Origin: Halichondria panicea
Lineage: Eukaryota; Porifera; Demospongiae; Suberitida; Halichondriidae
Direction: 5' to 3'
DNA: 64,000 nt
Assembly (NCBI RefSeq): GCF_963675165.1
Contig: NC_087378.1
Location: 1,791,525 to 1,855,524 of the forward strand
Part shown: positions 11,981 to 47,716 of the stretch, piece after piece
How positions within the stretch are numbered: position 1 is the stretch's first letter
How the letters are laid out: every line of letters starts with the position of its first letter
Position numbers and translations under genes: made by a program
Notes under the pieces: model-generated
Told to the model about the DNA's origin: nothing
Seen by the model: the letters and a program-made list of their open reading frames with translations, nothing else
The model's database searches: none

Positions 11981-12909
11981 TCCTTTAACCGTCGGATTCT
12001 TAATTAACAGTGAAGTAAAATGTCTGTAAATTCTCTATCGGGTTTCCAGAGCAATAAAATGCCTAGCAACCATATACCAATAGAATGCCCATACAACAAG
12101 GAATAAAATGGTGCAACATGTGTTGCCATAACAACCACGGTTATTACGCTCACCCGTTTTTATCGTTTTAAATGCTCGGCCAGCGGTGAGATAAAATCCA
12201 AAAATTTTTTTTTATGGATCAGCCTATCACATGGTATAAAGGCTTGACTAAGCTTGATTTTCACATCATATGAATGTAACAGTGCTAAGATATATCAATT
12301 TGAAGTACAATACGTACATGTATTACTATATCGGTGAACGACCTATGAAATTTACAAGCTCACATAAAGACTGTTCAGTACTGCTAATTCTATTTTAGCT
12401 ATACTATATACTTACACTACTGATATTCTAGCTATACTATACTACTTGCCAGAGTCACACAGTGAGCCCTCTCCTGGTCTTTCACCGTCCTGGTCCATAG
12501 CGCTAGCGTCTAGGTCCATGTCATGCATGTCCTCAGTCCCAGACAGTTCATCAGCGTCTGGCATAAAGCTGGTAGCCTTTGGGAGGTATCCTACTATCCC
12601 CTCTCCTTCATAGGCACTGTCATCACCAGAGGAGACATCGCCATTGCTGTCCTCAAGCTGTTCAAGCACATCAGCACAAGTAAACAATCTAGCCATAGCT
12701 ATATAAACTTCGTGCGGTAAGATGCTAATCAAATTTTAACATAGCAACGTGGCTTGGAAAAATTCTAGACTAAATTGCACGTGATTCTACAGCTCTTCCT
12801 CTATACAGGGATGTGCGTAGTTCGAGCTACTTCCTAAGTATCGCAGAATTAGAATTTCGCAAAAAAAGTCACTATTGCGGGCCACGATTGTGGCCCGTGA
12901 CGGTAAGGG
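11981..12909 (-). mobile_element. piggyBac-like element with truncated transposase, intron 13 of copy 2
   Basis: A 929-bp insertion is bounded by TTAA (11977-11980 and 12910-12913). Terminal repeats are TCCTTTAACCGTCGG on the left and, reversed, CCCTTACCGTCACGG on the right. On the - strand 12732-12442 encodes 96 residues rich in Asp/Glu/Ser, the kind of acidic N-terminus seen in piggyBac transposases (PGBD). The catalytic aspartate region is absent. The same intron in copies 3 (135 bp) and 4 (about 420 bp) lacks the element, so it arrived after the copies separated. The TTAA target plus CCCT ends support piggyBac; the transposase call is inference from composition. Confidence 0.65.
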
Positions 12910-14058
12910 TTAATTAACCATTGTAAGCTCAGTGCTGTAACAAACATGTATAGCTCGGTGCGCATGCACAAGCGAGGTATACAGTAGTGTGTTTGTGTGT
13001 GTGTTTGTGTGTGTGTGTGTTGGAGGGGTTGAAACAAAAAAAAAAAATTGTGAGGAACTGCCTTATCTGACCAGAGAAGAGGGTACCACCTCTCCTAGTT
13101 CCATAATGCACTTGCAAATTAAATTGCTTATGAGACATGAATGGCTGCAGGAATAACTACTATAAGTATAATTATTTTGTGTTCATGCTTCTAATAATTA
13201 TATAATAATATGTAATTTACTATGCGGTTTACCTTCAGTTCTTGTAATCTAGTCTTTTTACTTGAATTGTGTTTTTTTACTGGTTTTTAATACTCTCAGG
13301 GGAGGTCAGGGGGAGGGAGGTTTTGGTTATTATGTAGATGTAGTAATTGATAAAGGATTTTACTTTCTGTGTCTTTCTTTAGAGGCTAAGAAAAATGCTG
13401 CCAACGCCTTCGTTTCTTTAAATTATTAAACACACCAATGGTTGGAAGTATAGTGTCATAATTAGCTATCTATACATGTATGTCCATATCCACATTATGT
13501 TACTGGGGGTGGCCATGCTGATCTGTTAAATTCGGAATCTGTGCTTAATTTAATTAAAGTATGCATGCACAATTAAGGTAGGTTAACAACAGAAAGGCAA
13601 ACACCACAAGGCATGCAGAGAACAGACAGAAACAGAAAAGCAAACAGATGCTCGGCCTGGAGAGCCGAGAATGATGGGTTAAAGAGTCTTTAACCAACTC
13701 TCCCCATTCATCTGTTGCATTCAGTCACATATTATACACAACTATACAGTGCTATATAACACTCAATAGTTATTGTACATCTATTCACATTGGGGCCATG
13801 CTGAATAATTATTGTAAAGCTGTAAATCAAGCTGACATAAATTATAAGACTTATCTTCTAACTTGGACTTGATATTGGTTGCTGTGATATTTCAAGTTGG
13901 CTTTTAAAAGAAAACTTCTGAGGGGGGCTTATATAGGTATAAAGTACAACACTGTATTGTCTGGGCCGGTTTTGTGGTACATGTAGTTGATAGTGGGGTT
14001 GGGGCAATGTGGGTTCTTCTATGTGGTTAAGCTGAAGCAAGCACAAAACAAACGTGTG

Positions 14059-14063
14059 TGTGT

Positions 14064-14136
<73 letters not shown>

Positions 14137-14137
14137 A

Positions 14138-14169
<32 letters not shown>

Positions 14170-14186
14170 TGCATGCGTGCGTGCGG
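14059..14186. repeat. (GT)n/(GC-GT) microsatellite, copy 2 intron 13
   Basis: A run of GT dinucleotides of about 100 bp grades into GTGC repeats. Reading frames through it (poly Cys-Val or Thr-His) are artefacts. It is followed by a family A-like sequence to about 14470. Confidence 0.9.
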
Positions 14187-14606
14187 ACTGATATACAGCT
14201 GCTTAAGGATCAATGAAGTGCAAGTAAGAGTTTCTATAGGCTTCTAGTCATTTTTTGAGATTTTAATTCGTGAATTTGCAAAACAATGCTTGATTTCTCG
14301 AGTTATGCCGAGTTTTATTGCAGCCTTTTCAGGAGATTGCGTAGAAAAACTTGTCCATGATATGGAGTATTGCTACTCTACTTAGTAGTTAGCTCTGCAC
14401 TAGAACGCTAGCTATTGGTAGCTGCAAGAGTGAGGAGAGAGCTGCAAGGCTCTGCTGGAGTTTCTCTGTGATTCTGGATTCTGCTGCAGCAAAATTTATG
14501 CAAAAATGTTGAGTCATGTGTGTATAAAAGCTATTGCTATAATAATAGCTAGTAGCTTTATAGCCTCGATTCCAGGTCGAGTTGTTTCTAGCTAGGGCGA
14601 CAACTA

Positions 14607-15391
<785 letters not shown>

Positions 15392-16370
15392 TGAGCTGCT
15401 AGCAAGTCAATATAGGCACAGGCTGATGTAAATGTTCCTGCCCTATTCCCACAGGTGTATTCGAGGGCTGTTGAAGATAAAATCGTTATTCTAGTCACTC
15501 ATCAAGTGCAGTTTGCACTGGAGGCTGACAAACTACTTGGACTCAAAGAGGTTGGATATATGCAGTTAATAGTTGGTGTGTTTGTACAGTTACAGGTTCT
15601 CTATCTCTAGGCTTTTCCGTTGTGTAGGGACAAATTGAGATGTATGGTACTCACGCTGAGCTGGCTGCCAGAGGAGTGGACACCAATGCTTTACTGGGCT
15701 TGCTCCAAGAGGGGGAGGCGGGCAGGAATGGAACTGGTAAAGACAAATGTAAGTGGAAGCCAATGAATAGAAAGTTCCCTAATGTACCTGAAGAATAGGT
15801 GTTTGTGTGTTAGTATTGGCTAATAACTTATGTCATGATATACTATCTGCGACATGGTGATAACATTTTTTTTCCACCCCAATAGTACACTCTGTCCCCA
15901 ACCCGCTGGACAACCCCACTCCCAGGAGAAGACGAAAACAAACTGACAGCAAATCCCTCAATGAACTCCACGATATCGATGAGGCCTCTATATACATGGC
16001 CCCTTCTTTGCTGTCTCTCCATTCTGTTGTCGACACTGTCACTAGCGGACAAGACGATATAATCCTGGTAACTATTATAGTAACCGTGCATGTTTCAACG
16101 TCTCACTCACTACTTAAGGCTGTACACTTGGGGTAGCATTTTGACTATATGTATGTGAACATTTCCTCTCACTCTCGGTTCATGTAGGAGCAGCAAGGTC
16201 CACCGTCTGAAGAGAGGGCACACGGAACTGTCTCCATGAAGACCTACTACAAGTACTTTAGAGCTGGAGGAAACTTTTTGTTTTTGTCCGTAATTCTCGT
16301 CTTTATATTTGCCGCTGAGGTGAGTTTAGGACTTTAAAACATACAGTATTGTCATATATACCTTATTGTT

Positions 16371-16764
16371 ACTATTATAAACGGGTACTAATTTTAGTGA
16401 ATTTTAGCGAATTTGTAATTAATTCTAAATTAAGTACACGCTAATAATAAAACGCCTCCTCGGCGACCTAGCGTTCAATTAGAGACGGATCGCGCAATTT
16501 AAAAAATTATGAATCTCATTAAAAAAATATATAAAAATGTTTTTTTTTTCTTCTTTCTAATGTACTTTTGAGAGTATGCTAAGCAAGCTAGCCCTTTTTT
16601 ATCTGTATCTGACTCCAAACTTTCCATTTAACCTTAAAACTCATACTTGTACATCTTTTGAGATATTATTGTGGTAATGAATTTGCTACAAATCCGCCAA
16701 AATTAGTACCCTAAAAACAAAGAAAAATCTGAAAACGCTAAATTTACTACCCGTCTATAATAGT
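16371..16764. repeat. MITE in intron 18 of copy 2
   Basis: The left end ACTATTATAAACGGGTACTA pairs with the reversed right end ACTATTATAGACGGGTAGTA, about 29 bp with a few mismatches. It is 394 bp, AT-rich and non-coding. The other three copies lack it at this position. Confidence 0.75.
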
Positions 16765-17440
16765 TTGTTCATATACATTATACTTGTACAGATAAATGTT
16801 GTGCTCTCACATAATGTTTGTTGCTTTGTTTACATTGTAGGGAGGCGTGGTTTTGTCTGATTGGTGGCTAACCAACTGGTGAGCGATGAACAGTTTCCGA
16901 TATATTCTATACTGTGCATCCCAGTCTAAAGAATAGATTACCACAAATTTGTGTGTATATAGCTGTACTTAAATCCAGATTGGAATATGTTTAAGAATTG
17001 GTGCTATTGTGTAGGTGAAGGTTTTCAGCTAAGGTCTGGGATTTTGCCGGTCATAACATCTATAGCTATATAGATACATGTACTTTGTTCGATGTTGCAA
17101 GCATATACACATCCTCCCAGTGCTCAAATTTGTAGTGCATTTTTAGTGCTTTTTTGGTTGCTATAGGTGATTATCTCAAAAAGATGTAACGGCGAAGGTC
17201 CACACAGTACATAAATTGTCTAACTTTTGATTACTTACTTACAGAGATAAGTTATAGTTATAACACAGGCACCAGGGATGTATGGAATATATTGCACTGA
17301 AGCACGAGGGCGTAAGCCCCGAGGGCTGAGTAATAACTAGTTTATATCCCGAGGGCATAGCAACATTAAAAATTAAAATTTAATTGATTTTACATACATT
17401 TTTTTATGCCTTGGTGCGCATGTGCAAGCAAGGTATACGG

Positions 17441-17476
<36 letters not shown>

Positions 17477-20345
17477 ACGTGTGTGTGCATGGACTGCAGC
17501 TGCTCAAGGATCAATGAAGTGCAAGTAAGAGTTTCTATATATAGGCTTCTATAGTCATGTTTTAATTCGTGGATTTTCAAATAATGCTTCATTCTCGAGT
17601 TTACCTATATAGTTTTGCTGTTATTGCAGTCTTTCCAGAAGAGTGCATGCGTAGCAAAACTTGTCCATGGAGTGTTGCTACTTTATATATTTAGTAGTTA
17701 GCTCTGCACTAGAACGCTATAGCTATTGGTAGCTGCAAGAGTGAGAAGAGAGCTGCATGATGCAGCAGCTATTAATTTTAGCTTTTAGACTCATCTTTTT
17801 AGCGTATATAGATCATTTCCCATGCATGATGAAAAACTCAAGAGTGCACTCTTGAGTTTTTCCCCCGGGATTACAGATATGAAATTTATATGCAACAAAA
17901 TTACCGTAAGAACATTATGATATCTGTGATATATAGTGTGTAATTACTAATAGCTAGTACATGTAGTAGCTTTTAGCTTTGACACATCCACCGAGGCATC
18001 AGTATGCACCTGCGGTGCTTTCATTGTACAATCACCCCCGTTTTCACCTAAACGATTGCCCACTGTAACAATTTTGGGGAAATAGTTTAGATGTGCTGTA
18101 GCTTATAATTATATTCATTCACCTACATACTGATAGCAGCACCATTTAGTTAAGTACATGACTACTAACACATTTGTGGTAATCTACTCTTAGACAGTAT
18201 ATATGCACTGTACGTTTCCAACTTCCGTTTTCCTTTACCTTGCTCTCATCTGTTTGCATGCTCACACTCAGGGCAAACTGTGACATTCAGAAAGTCAATA
18301 GTTCACGAGATTGCACTCCAGAAACCAATACCAGCCTCTCGGAACTCTGTCAACTCTCGAACAACACAAGACTTTGGATATTCACTGCCCTCATTGCAAT
18401 AGCCTTGTTGCTGTCCATAATCAGAGCTGTGTTGATCTATGCTCTCACTATCAATTCCTCACGAGTCTTACACAACAGGATGTTTGCTTCTGTTCTGAGA
18501 GCCCCTGCAAGATTCTTCGACACCAATCCAAGTGGTGAGGGAATTTGCCGACAGAGCATTCCTCTTTAGCAACCACGCATGCAATCTGTATACTTTATAA
18601 TGACATTGGCAGTACCTATTTTTCTTTGTGTAGGACGAGTATTGAATCGCTTCTCAAAGGACATTGGCTTCCTAGACGATCTCCTACCAATAGTTTTCTT
18701 TGAATTTATCGAAAGATTGATCAGATTTCTGGCCATTCTGATAATATCTATAGCAGCCAATCCTTGGCTTGCGATTGTGGCTGCAGCTGTCATGGTGGTG
18801 TTTGTTTTCTTCCGTTGGTATTACCTGAAGACTGCCCGAGACGTAAAAAGACTGGAAGCCATAGGTACACAATAATTATGATGTAGTGTTCTACCTCTTA
18901 ATCGGTAGTTACCAGTATGTGCCTTAATGCATGCTGGCTAAGTTTCACCTATGTGTAACCTTATGCACACACACACGCATACACACACACACACACACAC
19001 GCATACACTGTACACAGCTCGCAGTCCTATCTACTCTCACATCTCCACTACTCTGCAAGGGCTGCCCATCATCAGAACCTTCCAGAAACAGGACATTGCT
19101 CAGAGACACTTATGTCATCACCATGCAGGATGTCCACAGTGAAGTGAGGGGTGCAAATTTTTCCCTTATCTACATGTATACGTGTAGTTCCTATTGCTTA
19201 AAATTACATTTTGTTGTACTCTATTATGGCTCTCCTATAATTATATAGGGTTGGTATGCCTATCTCGTGACAGCAAGGTGGTTTGCAATGCGGATCGATC
19301 TCATCAGTACTGGTTTCCTCGCCTTTGTCGTCTTCACCTCAATTCCCCTTGCCTCAGGTACAACAACCGAACACATGCATGTCACACGGAATTTAGTGCA
19401 TGTACTGATTGTTTGTGGTCTAGTGTACTTTAAATTATATGTGACGGGCCAGTGAAAAAATTAATAGCCATAATGTCAACTGTTGAGTTAGAATAATTTC
19501 ACGACGTGACAACTGTAGAGTTGAGTGCTGAGCTGGTGGGACTGAGTCTAGTGTATGCTGTGTCACTTACTGCACAGTTACAGTACTGTATTCAACAGAG
19601 CGCTGAAATGGAGAATATTGTATGTTTAAGCATATATGTATCTGCCAGAACGTGTTTTTAGTTTTTCTCGTGCAGATGATATCAACAGAACGAATCCTGG
19701 GGTACAGTAGATTGGAGTCTGAAGCCTCACTGGAAACAATTCTTCCCAACCACAAACCATCTCCAGAATGGCCTAAGGAAGGGCGAATCAAAATGGAGAA
19801 TGTGTCTTTCCAGTACTCGCCTGAGCTGCCCCTAGTATTGAAGGACCTTAATCTCACGATCCAGCCAGGAGAGAAGGTTGGAGTTGTGGGGAGGACAGGA
19901 GCAGGAAAATCTTCCCTCCTCTCAGTGCTCTATCGACTGGCCGAGCCCTCCGGTGTCATCACCATCGATGGTGTGGACGTACAGTCCATTGGATTACATG
20001 ACCTTCGCAACAAGATGTCCATCATTCCTCAAGACCCTATAGTATTCAGTGGGACAATGCGTTACAACCTAGACCCTTTCAAGGAGTTCTCGGACAATGA
20101 GTTGTGGAATGTGCTGGAGCAGGTACAGTTGAAGGGAGCAGTTGAGCAGCTGGAGGGGCAGCTGGCTGGCGAGGTGTCTGAAGGAGGTAGCAACTTCAGT
20201 GTGGGGCAGAAGCAGCTCGTGTGTTTGGCCAGGGCACTACTGAGGAAGAACAAGATCCTGATACTGGACGAGGCCACTGCTAATGTGGACCCACGGTAAG
20301 CGTGCATATATATATACGTACATGTTTACCTTACACTCAGTATGA

Positions 20346-20504
<159 letters not shown>

Positions 20505-21674
20505 TAAATTGATGTAAAATTTGATGTAAAAAGTTTGTCTGCATGTGCATGTTGTTTTAGTGCATGTATTTTAGACAAATCTTGCTTGGCATACATACAC
20601 AATCCATCATGACTATCTTTCTTCAGTGCAAGCCACCCTAATAGAAGTATCAGGTCCAAAAGTAATTGTAAATTCTGATTTTATTGCTGACCGCTTATAA
20701 GTAATTAGAAAATAAATAATAAGTTGGCCTGAAATTGACTAATATAATTGTACAATTTATTTATTATAGCCTCGCGAAAGGCTATATACTACAATTTTAT
20801 ACGTTCTGTCGCTATATGCATGCGCCACGCATACACTCCAATATAAGCATTAAACTATAGTTTGTTCAACTGTGCGCTTGGAAAATCGATCTTTGTCGCG
20901 CTGTAATTAGAAGAAATACGGTAAAGGGGACTCTGTTGCGCTTGTATTAGTATAATTTAAATAGCATGCATGCATGGTTCTAAGAGTGCACTGTGGGATT
21001 AAAAGCATGAGTAACAAGCAATGGATGGTGTAAGGCCTCTAAATTGCACAAGGCAAAGCCGAGTGCTATATTTACCGTATAGCGGTATATTTCGAGGGTG
21101 TAAAATAATGTTCGCGGTTTTTGCTAATTAATTAAATATCATGCAGAGTTTTAAAAAGTTTGTGGGGGAAAATTTTATGTGCACCAAAATGTTTGGTTAA
21201 TCACATGCATTGTGATGATGTCATGTAGTACTAATGTGATGATGCTGAGTATTTTATACGTATCTAGCTATAATTGTAAATGGTAGAACTTATATTGCAG
21301 CCATTTTTTCAGCTTCACAATCAGCTATTAACGCTCTGACAGACTTAGTTTGAACAATCTGCGAAAATTTAATGCCTCGAAAATACCCCTCTATATATAC
21401 GGTATACATAATTATTATAGTATGTACATCATACGATAATACACTAATAGCGCATCATACGATTATCCAGGTGATGAGTAATGGAAGATTGGAGGAGTTT
21501 GATCAGCCCCTCTCTCTCCTGGAAAACTCAGATTCTCTCCTCTCAAAGATGGTGGCTAAAACTGGCCCTGTGGCATCCAGGAAGCTGAGACTAATGGCTG
21601 AAGATGCTACCAGAAGGCAAAACTCTGTGTTTAGTTTGCCTTTGAGAGCCTGCTATTGGGTTGTTTCAACTTAA

Positions 21675-22231
21675 TTATTGATTTTTGTGTTCATGTTTAT
21701 TCAGGGTGTGAAACTATATACATGTAGAAAATAATTGATAGGAGCATGCATGTTAGTATACACACTTAACTCCTATAAATCTATAAATCTATACTGTATA
21801 TTCGTTTTTTTCACAAATTGCATGGTGCATGTTGAAATCAGGGTGGTCACGTGATTGATGTTTTGGTGCAAATGTGGCTAAACCCAGTACTCCTGCAGGA
21901 CTGTGTGTATGATTATCCAAGACTTGACCTCGACCTCGCGAGCAGATGCGAGACTATACATTCATGCACCCTATGATCTGATGCAGAGGAGGGAGGGAGG
22001 ACACAATAATTGCACCCTTTAATTTTTGTATATAGGCCCAAAACGCAATTCTGGAGGTGGGGCTAGTCTAGTGGTTTATTGAACCCAATTTGGAGGCGGG
22101 GTTGTGGTTAGTCTCGAATACCCGCCTCAACCTAAAAGCTCAAGCTTTTAGGTTGAGGTGGGTATTCGAGACTAGGTTGTGGTAAAATTCAGCTAGCTTG
22201 CTAAGCTAAGGTATATTTAGCTCAGAGTTTT
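21675..22231. other. Spacer between ABCC copies 2 and 3
   Basis: No gene is visible. It differs from the 1-2 and 3-4 spacers, as expected if the array alternates two gene types. It contains a strong inverted repeat at 22109-22174, about 60 bp before the copy 3 start codon. Confidence 0.65.
22109..22174. repeat. 32-bp-arm inverted repeat just upstream of copy 3
   Basis: Left arm 22109-22140 and right arm 22143-22174 are reverse complements with one mismatch and a 2-nt loop (core CCTAAAAGCTCAAGCTTTTAGG). It could be the stem of a small fold-back element or a cruciform in the promoter region. Function is unknown. Confidence 0.85.
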
Positions 22232-34695
<12,464 letters not shown>

Positions 34696-35255
34696 TTCGA
34701 TAGATCATGCACAGTTGTGTTCTTCATTGTGCTATAATATTTCAAGGTGTGAAGAAATAACTGATATCATATGTGACAGCTTTAGAAATTTGCGTAATTC
34801 AATTGTACCTATATACATGCAGTCTAGCTTCCACATGTATTATAAGAGCGTGCCATCTTTACTGATGAGACCAGAGGAGTGAAATGCTACATAATACTAA
34901 TATTTTAGCCTAGGCCGCACTTCTTCTGAGCGAGGATAGAGCCTAAGCTTCAAATGACCACACCCCTACATGCAGTAGATTTCACACTGAATTTAGATCA
35001 AGAGAGGAAAAGAAACTAGTAATTGTTGGGAACCACAAAAAAGATTCGATTCACGATCATTACCCATATTGCCATAATGATTGCTAATGACACTATTATA
35101 ATTATGTCCTTACCTAGCTTTCTTATGTGACGATTATTATGACCTTTTACTCAATATTATTGTAGATCTGCTACAGATCTACTCTGGATATATACTAGCA
35201 TTTGCATTGTACAGGTAGCTACCGTACGTAGCTAGCTGATCGAGTCAGTACCAAT
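34696..35255. other. Spacer between ABCC copies 3 and 4
   Basis: No gene is seen. It is near-identical over long stretches to 7153-7708, with small indels. It should contain the copy 4 promoter; no individual element is convincing. Confidence 0.7.
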
Positions 35256-45546
<10,291 letters not shown>

Positions 45547-47716
45547 TTTTAGTTATCATGCATGAGTTTTCTTATTTATTTTGTTGTCATGATGCTCGAT
45601 TTTTTTTAATAGGTGTGAAACTATATAATTATAGTGAAGGAACGATAAGAAATAACTGCATGGTATGAGCACCAGTATCTATAAAAAAAAATTATCATGC
45701 ATATACAGTGTTAATGTTGAGCTATATATATAGCTCTGGTATAATGAAAGCACAGTGCCTCGGTGTATATAATTATATATAGGCAATGAAATGCAGTATA
45801 AATGCAGCACTTCAGGCTACATGTATTAAAGGAATACACTGCACATTATTTTACTACATTTGCATGCAGGAAATTATGAAAAGAGTTGGAGGTCAATTAT
45901 TAACAAGACCCATAAAAACATTTGGAATGTACTAGGATTGGCCAGAGGAAACATCAAAAAGCGTAGAAAGAAGAAAGCAGGCAAGAGCATAACTCCAATC
46001 TGTTACAACGTCATTCACATGTATATGTATGCTATTTTGTGGTTTTCCTGCCAATCCTAGCACAGTCCATCCGATGTGGTGAATGGGAAGTACAGTCTGT
46101 ACATCTCAATTCCTAACAATGGTAGACTGGAAACCACTCCCTTCACTGGGGACTGGCAAGCTGCCGTGTCGAGAGTTGTCCCGTTAGAGAACAAACAACA
46201 AAATACGTAATGCGTGGGTGATATTGCTTCAGCCTCGAGAACAGACCGCAAGTGATGTACTTATAGCTCGAGGTCGATAAGATTTTGTGCAGTAATAGTT
46301 AGCGCGTGGGCGGTGGCACATGACGTTTGCATTCTTGTGGGAGCGTGACATTCTTCACGCACTGCATGGGACAACACAGCAGCTTGCCAGTCCTCAGAGC
46401 GCAGTGAAGGGAGTGGTTTCCAGTCTAGGAAATAACCTTCCAGAACAGACAGCCACAATTGTGAAAACCTATAGCTATAGCTTGTCTCTACAGCCTTTTC
46501 AAAGCTTGTATGAGCTAGAGAAGCAGTTAGCAAAGCTCCGAGATTCATTTGCAGCAGGAATTGGCTCTCTCAATTTTATGGCGGGCTTCATTTATGCAAG
46601 TACGCCAGGGACGTACTTCTACATGGAAAATGTTAACTTTTTCGCTGGTTGAAACTTATATCATAAAACTTGTATGTGGTTGGCAATCGAAACCTCTCAA
46701 CGAAGAACACCTCTCTATATATAGCAGCCAAAAGGCTGTTCTCCAATGCATGCCCGTATAATTATGATCTCACTATTACAAATGTACCTCTGCGATTAAG
46801 AATGCTATTAATAGTTTGGGATGATATCAGATAATGTTCACAAATTTGCTCACTTCAACAACCCAGCGTATTTATTGGGCTTACACTGATGCATGAAGTA
46901 CAAACCAGCCATACATACATTATTGTTAGGGTCGACTGACTGCTCGCTTATCCTATAACTTTAGAATAAGTTATTATATGTTAATGCCAAGCAAGATATT
47001 GCACAAGAGGGCAGATACGTGTTCTTTTGTATATAGGACCTCTATACTTCTCAACCAAGATTAAGTGTGCCAAGGATGGACTCGAGGTTAACGTGGTACG
47101 CCTCGTGCATTACGTAACAGAGAATCCATCCAAGTGCACCAGCATTAAAATACGAAATTTTGGCTAGGTGTGTTCTAGTGCTATCACGTGATCTCTAGCC
47201 TCTTGCACAGCCTGACGTTTGTACAGTGTGACCTGCTAAACATTAACCACCTGGCTACATTTCACTTGTACTTTTATAAAGCATGGTCACCTTAGATAAG
47301 CTGATTGGCTGAAGATCATGTGACAGCACTAATTAGCTATAGGATTCTGGGAGGCTATTATTTGCCTCAAGCAGCATTGAAGTTACCACAACTATTTTTG
47401 TCCTTCTCTCATGCAAAGTAACCCCAAACATTTTTCTGGGGGAGGGAGACCCCCATCAACACCTCCGCTTCGCTATGGCCGTTGGCGCTTGGACGCAATA
47501 AATCAATCCCTTATAATAATTATAGAAACCATATTATTTTCACCTGCTTGAACAAATTCCTGAAATAACTCTTGGGTGCAATACAATTATGGGTTGTTTT
47601 GGTAGTAATGAAACATGTCAAATACATATAGCATAGGAAATACTTTAATCTGCCCATAATTATACTCATTGTGCCGGCAATAAAGTCTAACAGACAAGTG
47701 CATTGTATATAGATTG
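45547..47716. other. Spacer after the ABCC array with unexplained coding-like scraps
   Basis: No complete gene is recognised. Three stretches look like exon remains on the + strand: about 45870-45980 (basic, ends in a KKRRKKKAG-like tract), about 46050-46209 (follows TAG, runs to a TAA), and about 47038-47168 (preceded by TATAG, ends TAG). An inverted duplication at 46121-46429 repeats part of the second. Further on, 47400-47520 carries generic repeat sequence. A decayed gene is possible; I cannot name it. Confidence 0.4.
46121..46429. repeat. Inverted duplication with about 50-bp imperfect arms
   Basis: Left arm 46121-46168 (contains CTGGAAACCACTCCCTTCAC) and right arm about 46373-46429 (contains GTGAAGGGAGTGGTTTCCAG) are reverse complements. 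Both arms, read in opposite directions, encode a DWQAAV motif, so a coding-like segment seems to be inverted and duplicated. Confidence 0.7.

Noticed and set aside
13987..14247. Cys-Val and Thr-His repeat frames over the GT microsatellite
   Set aside because: They are translations of dinucleotide repeats in an intron. The same applies to frames at 59634-60103 outside the true exon and at 38716-38901.
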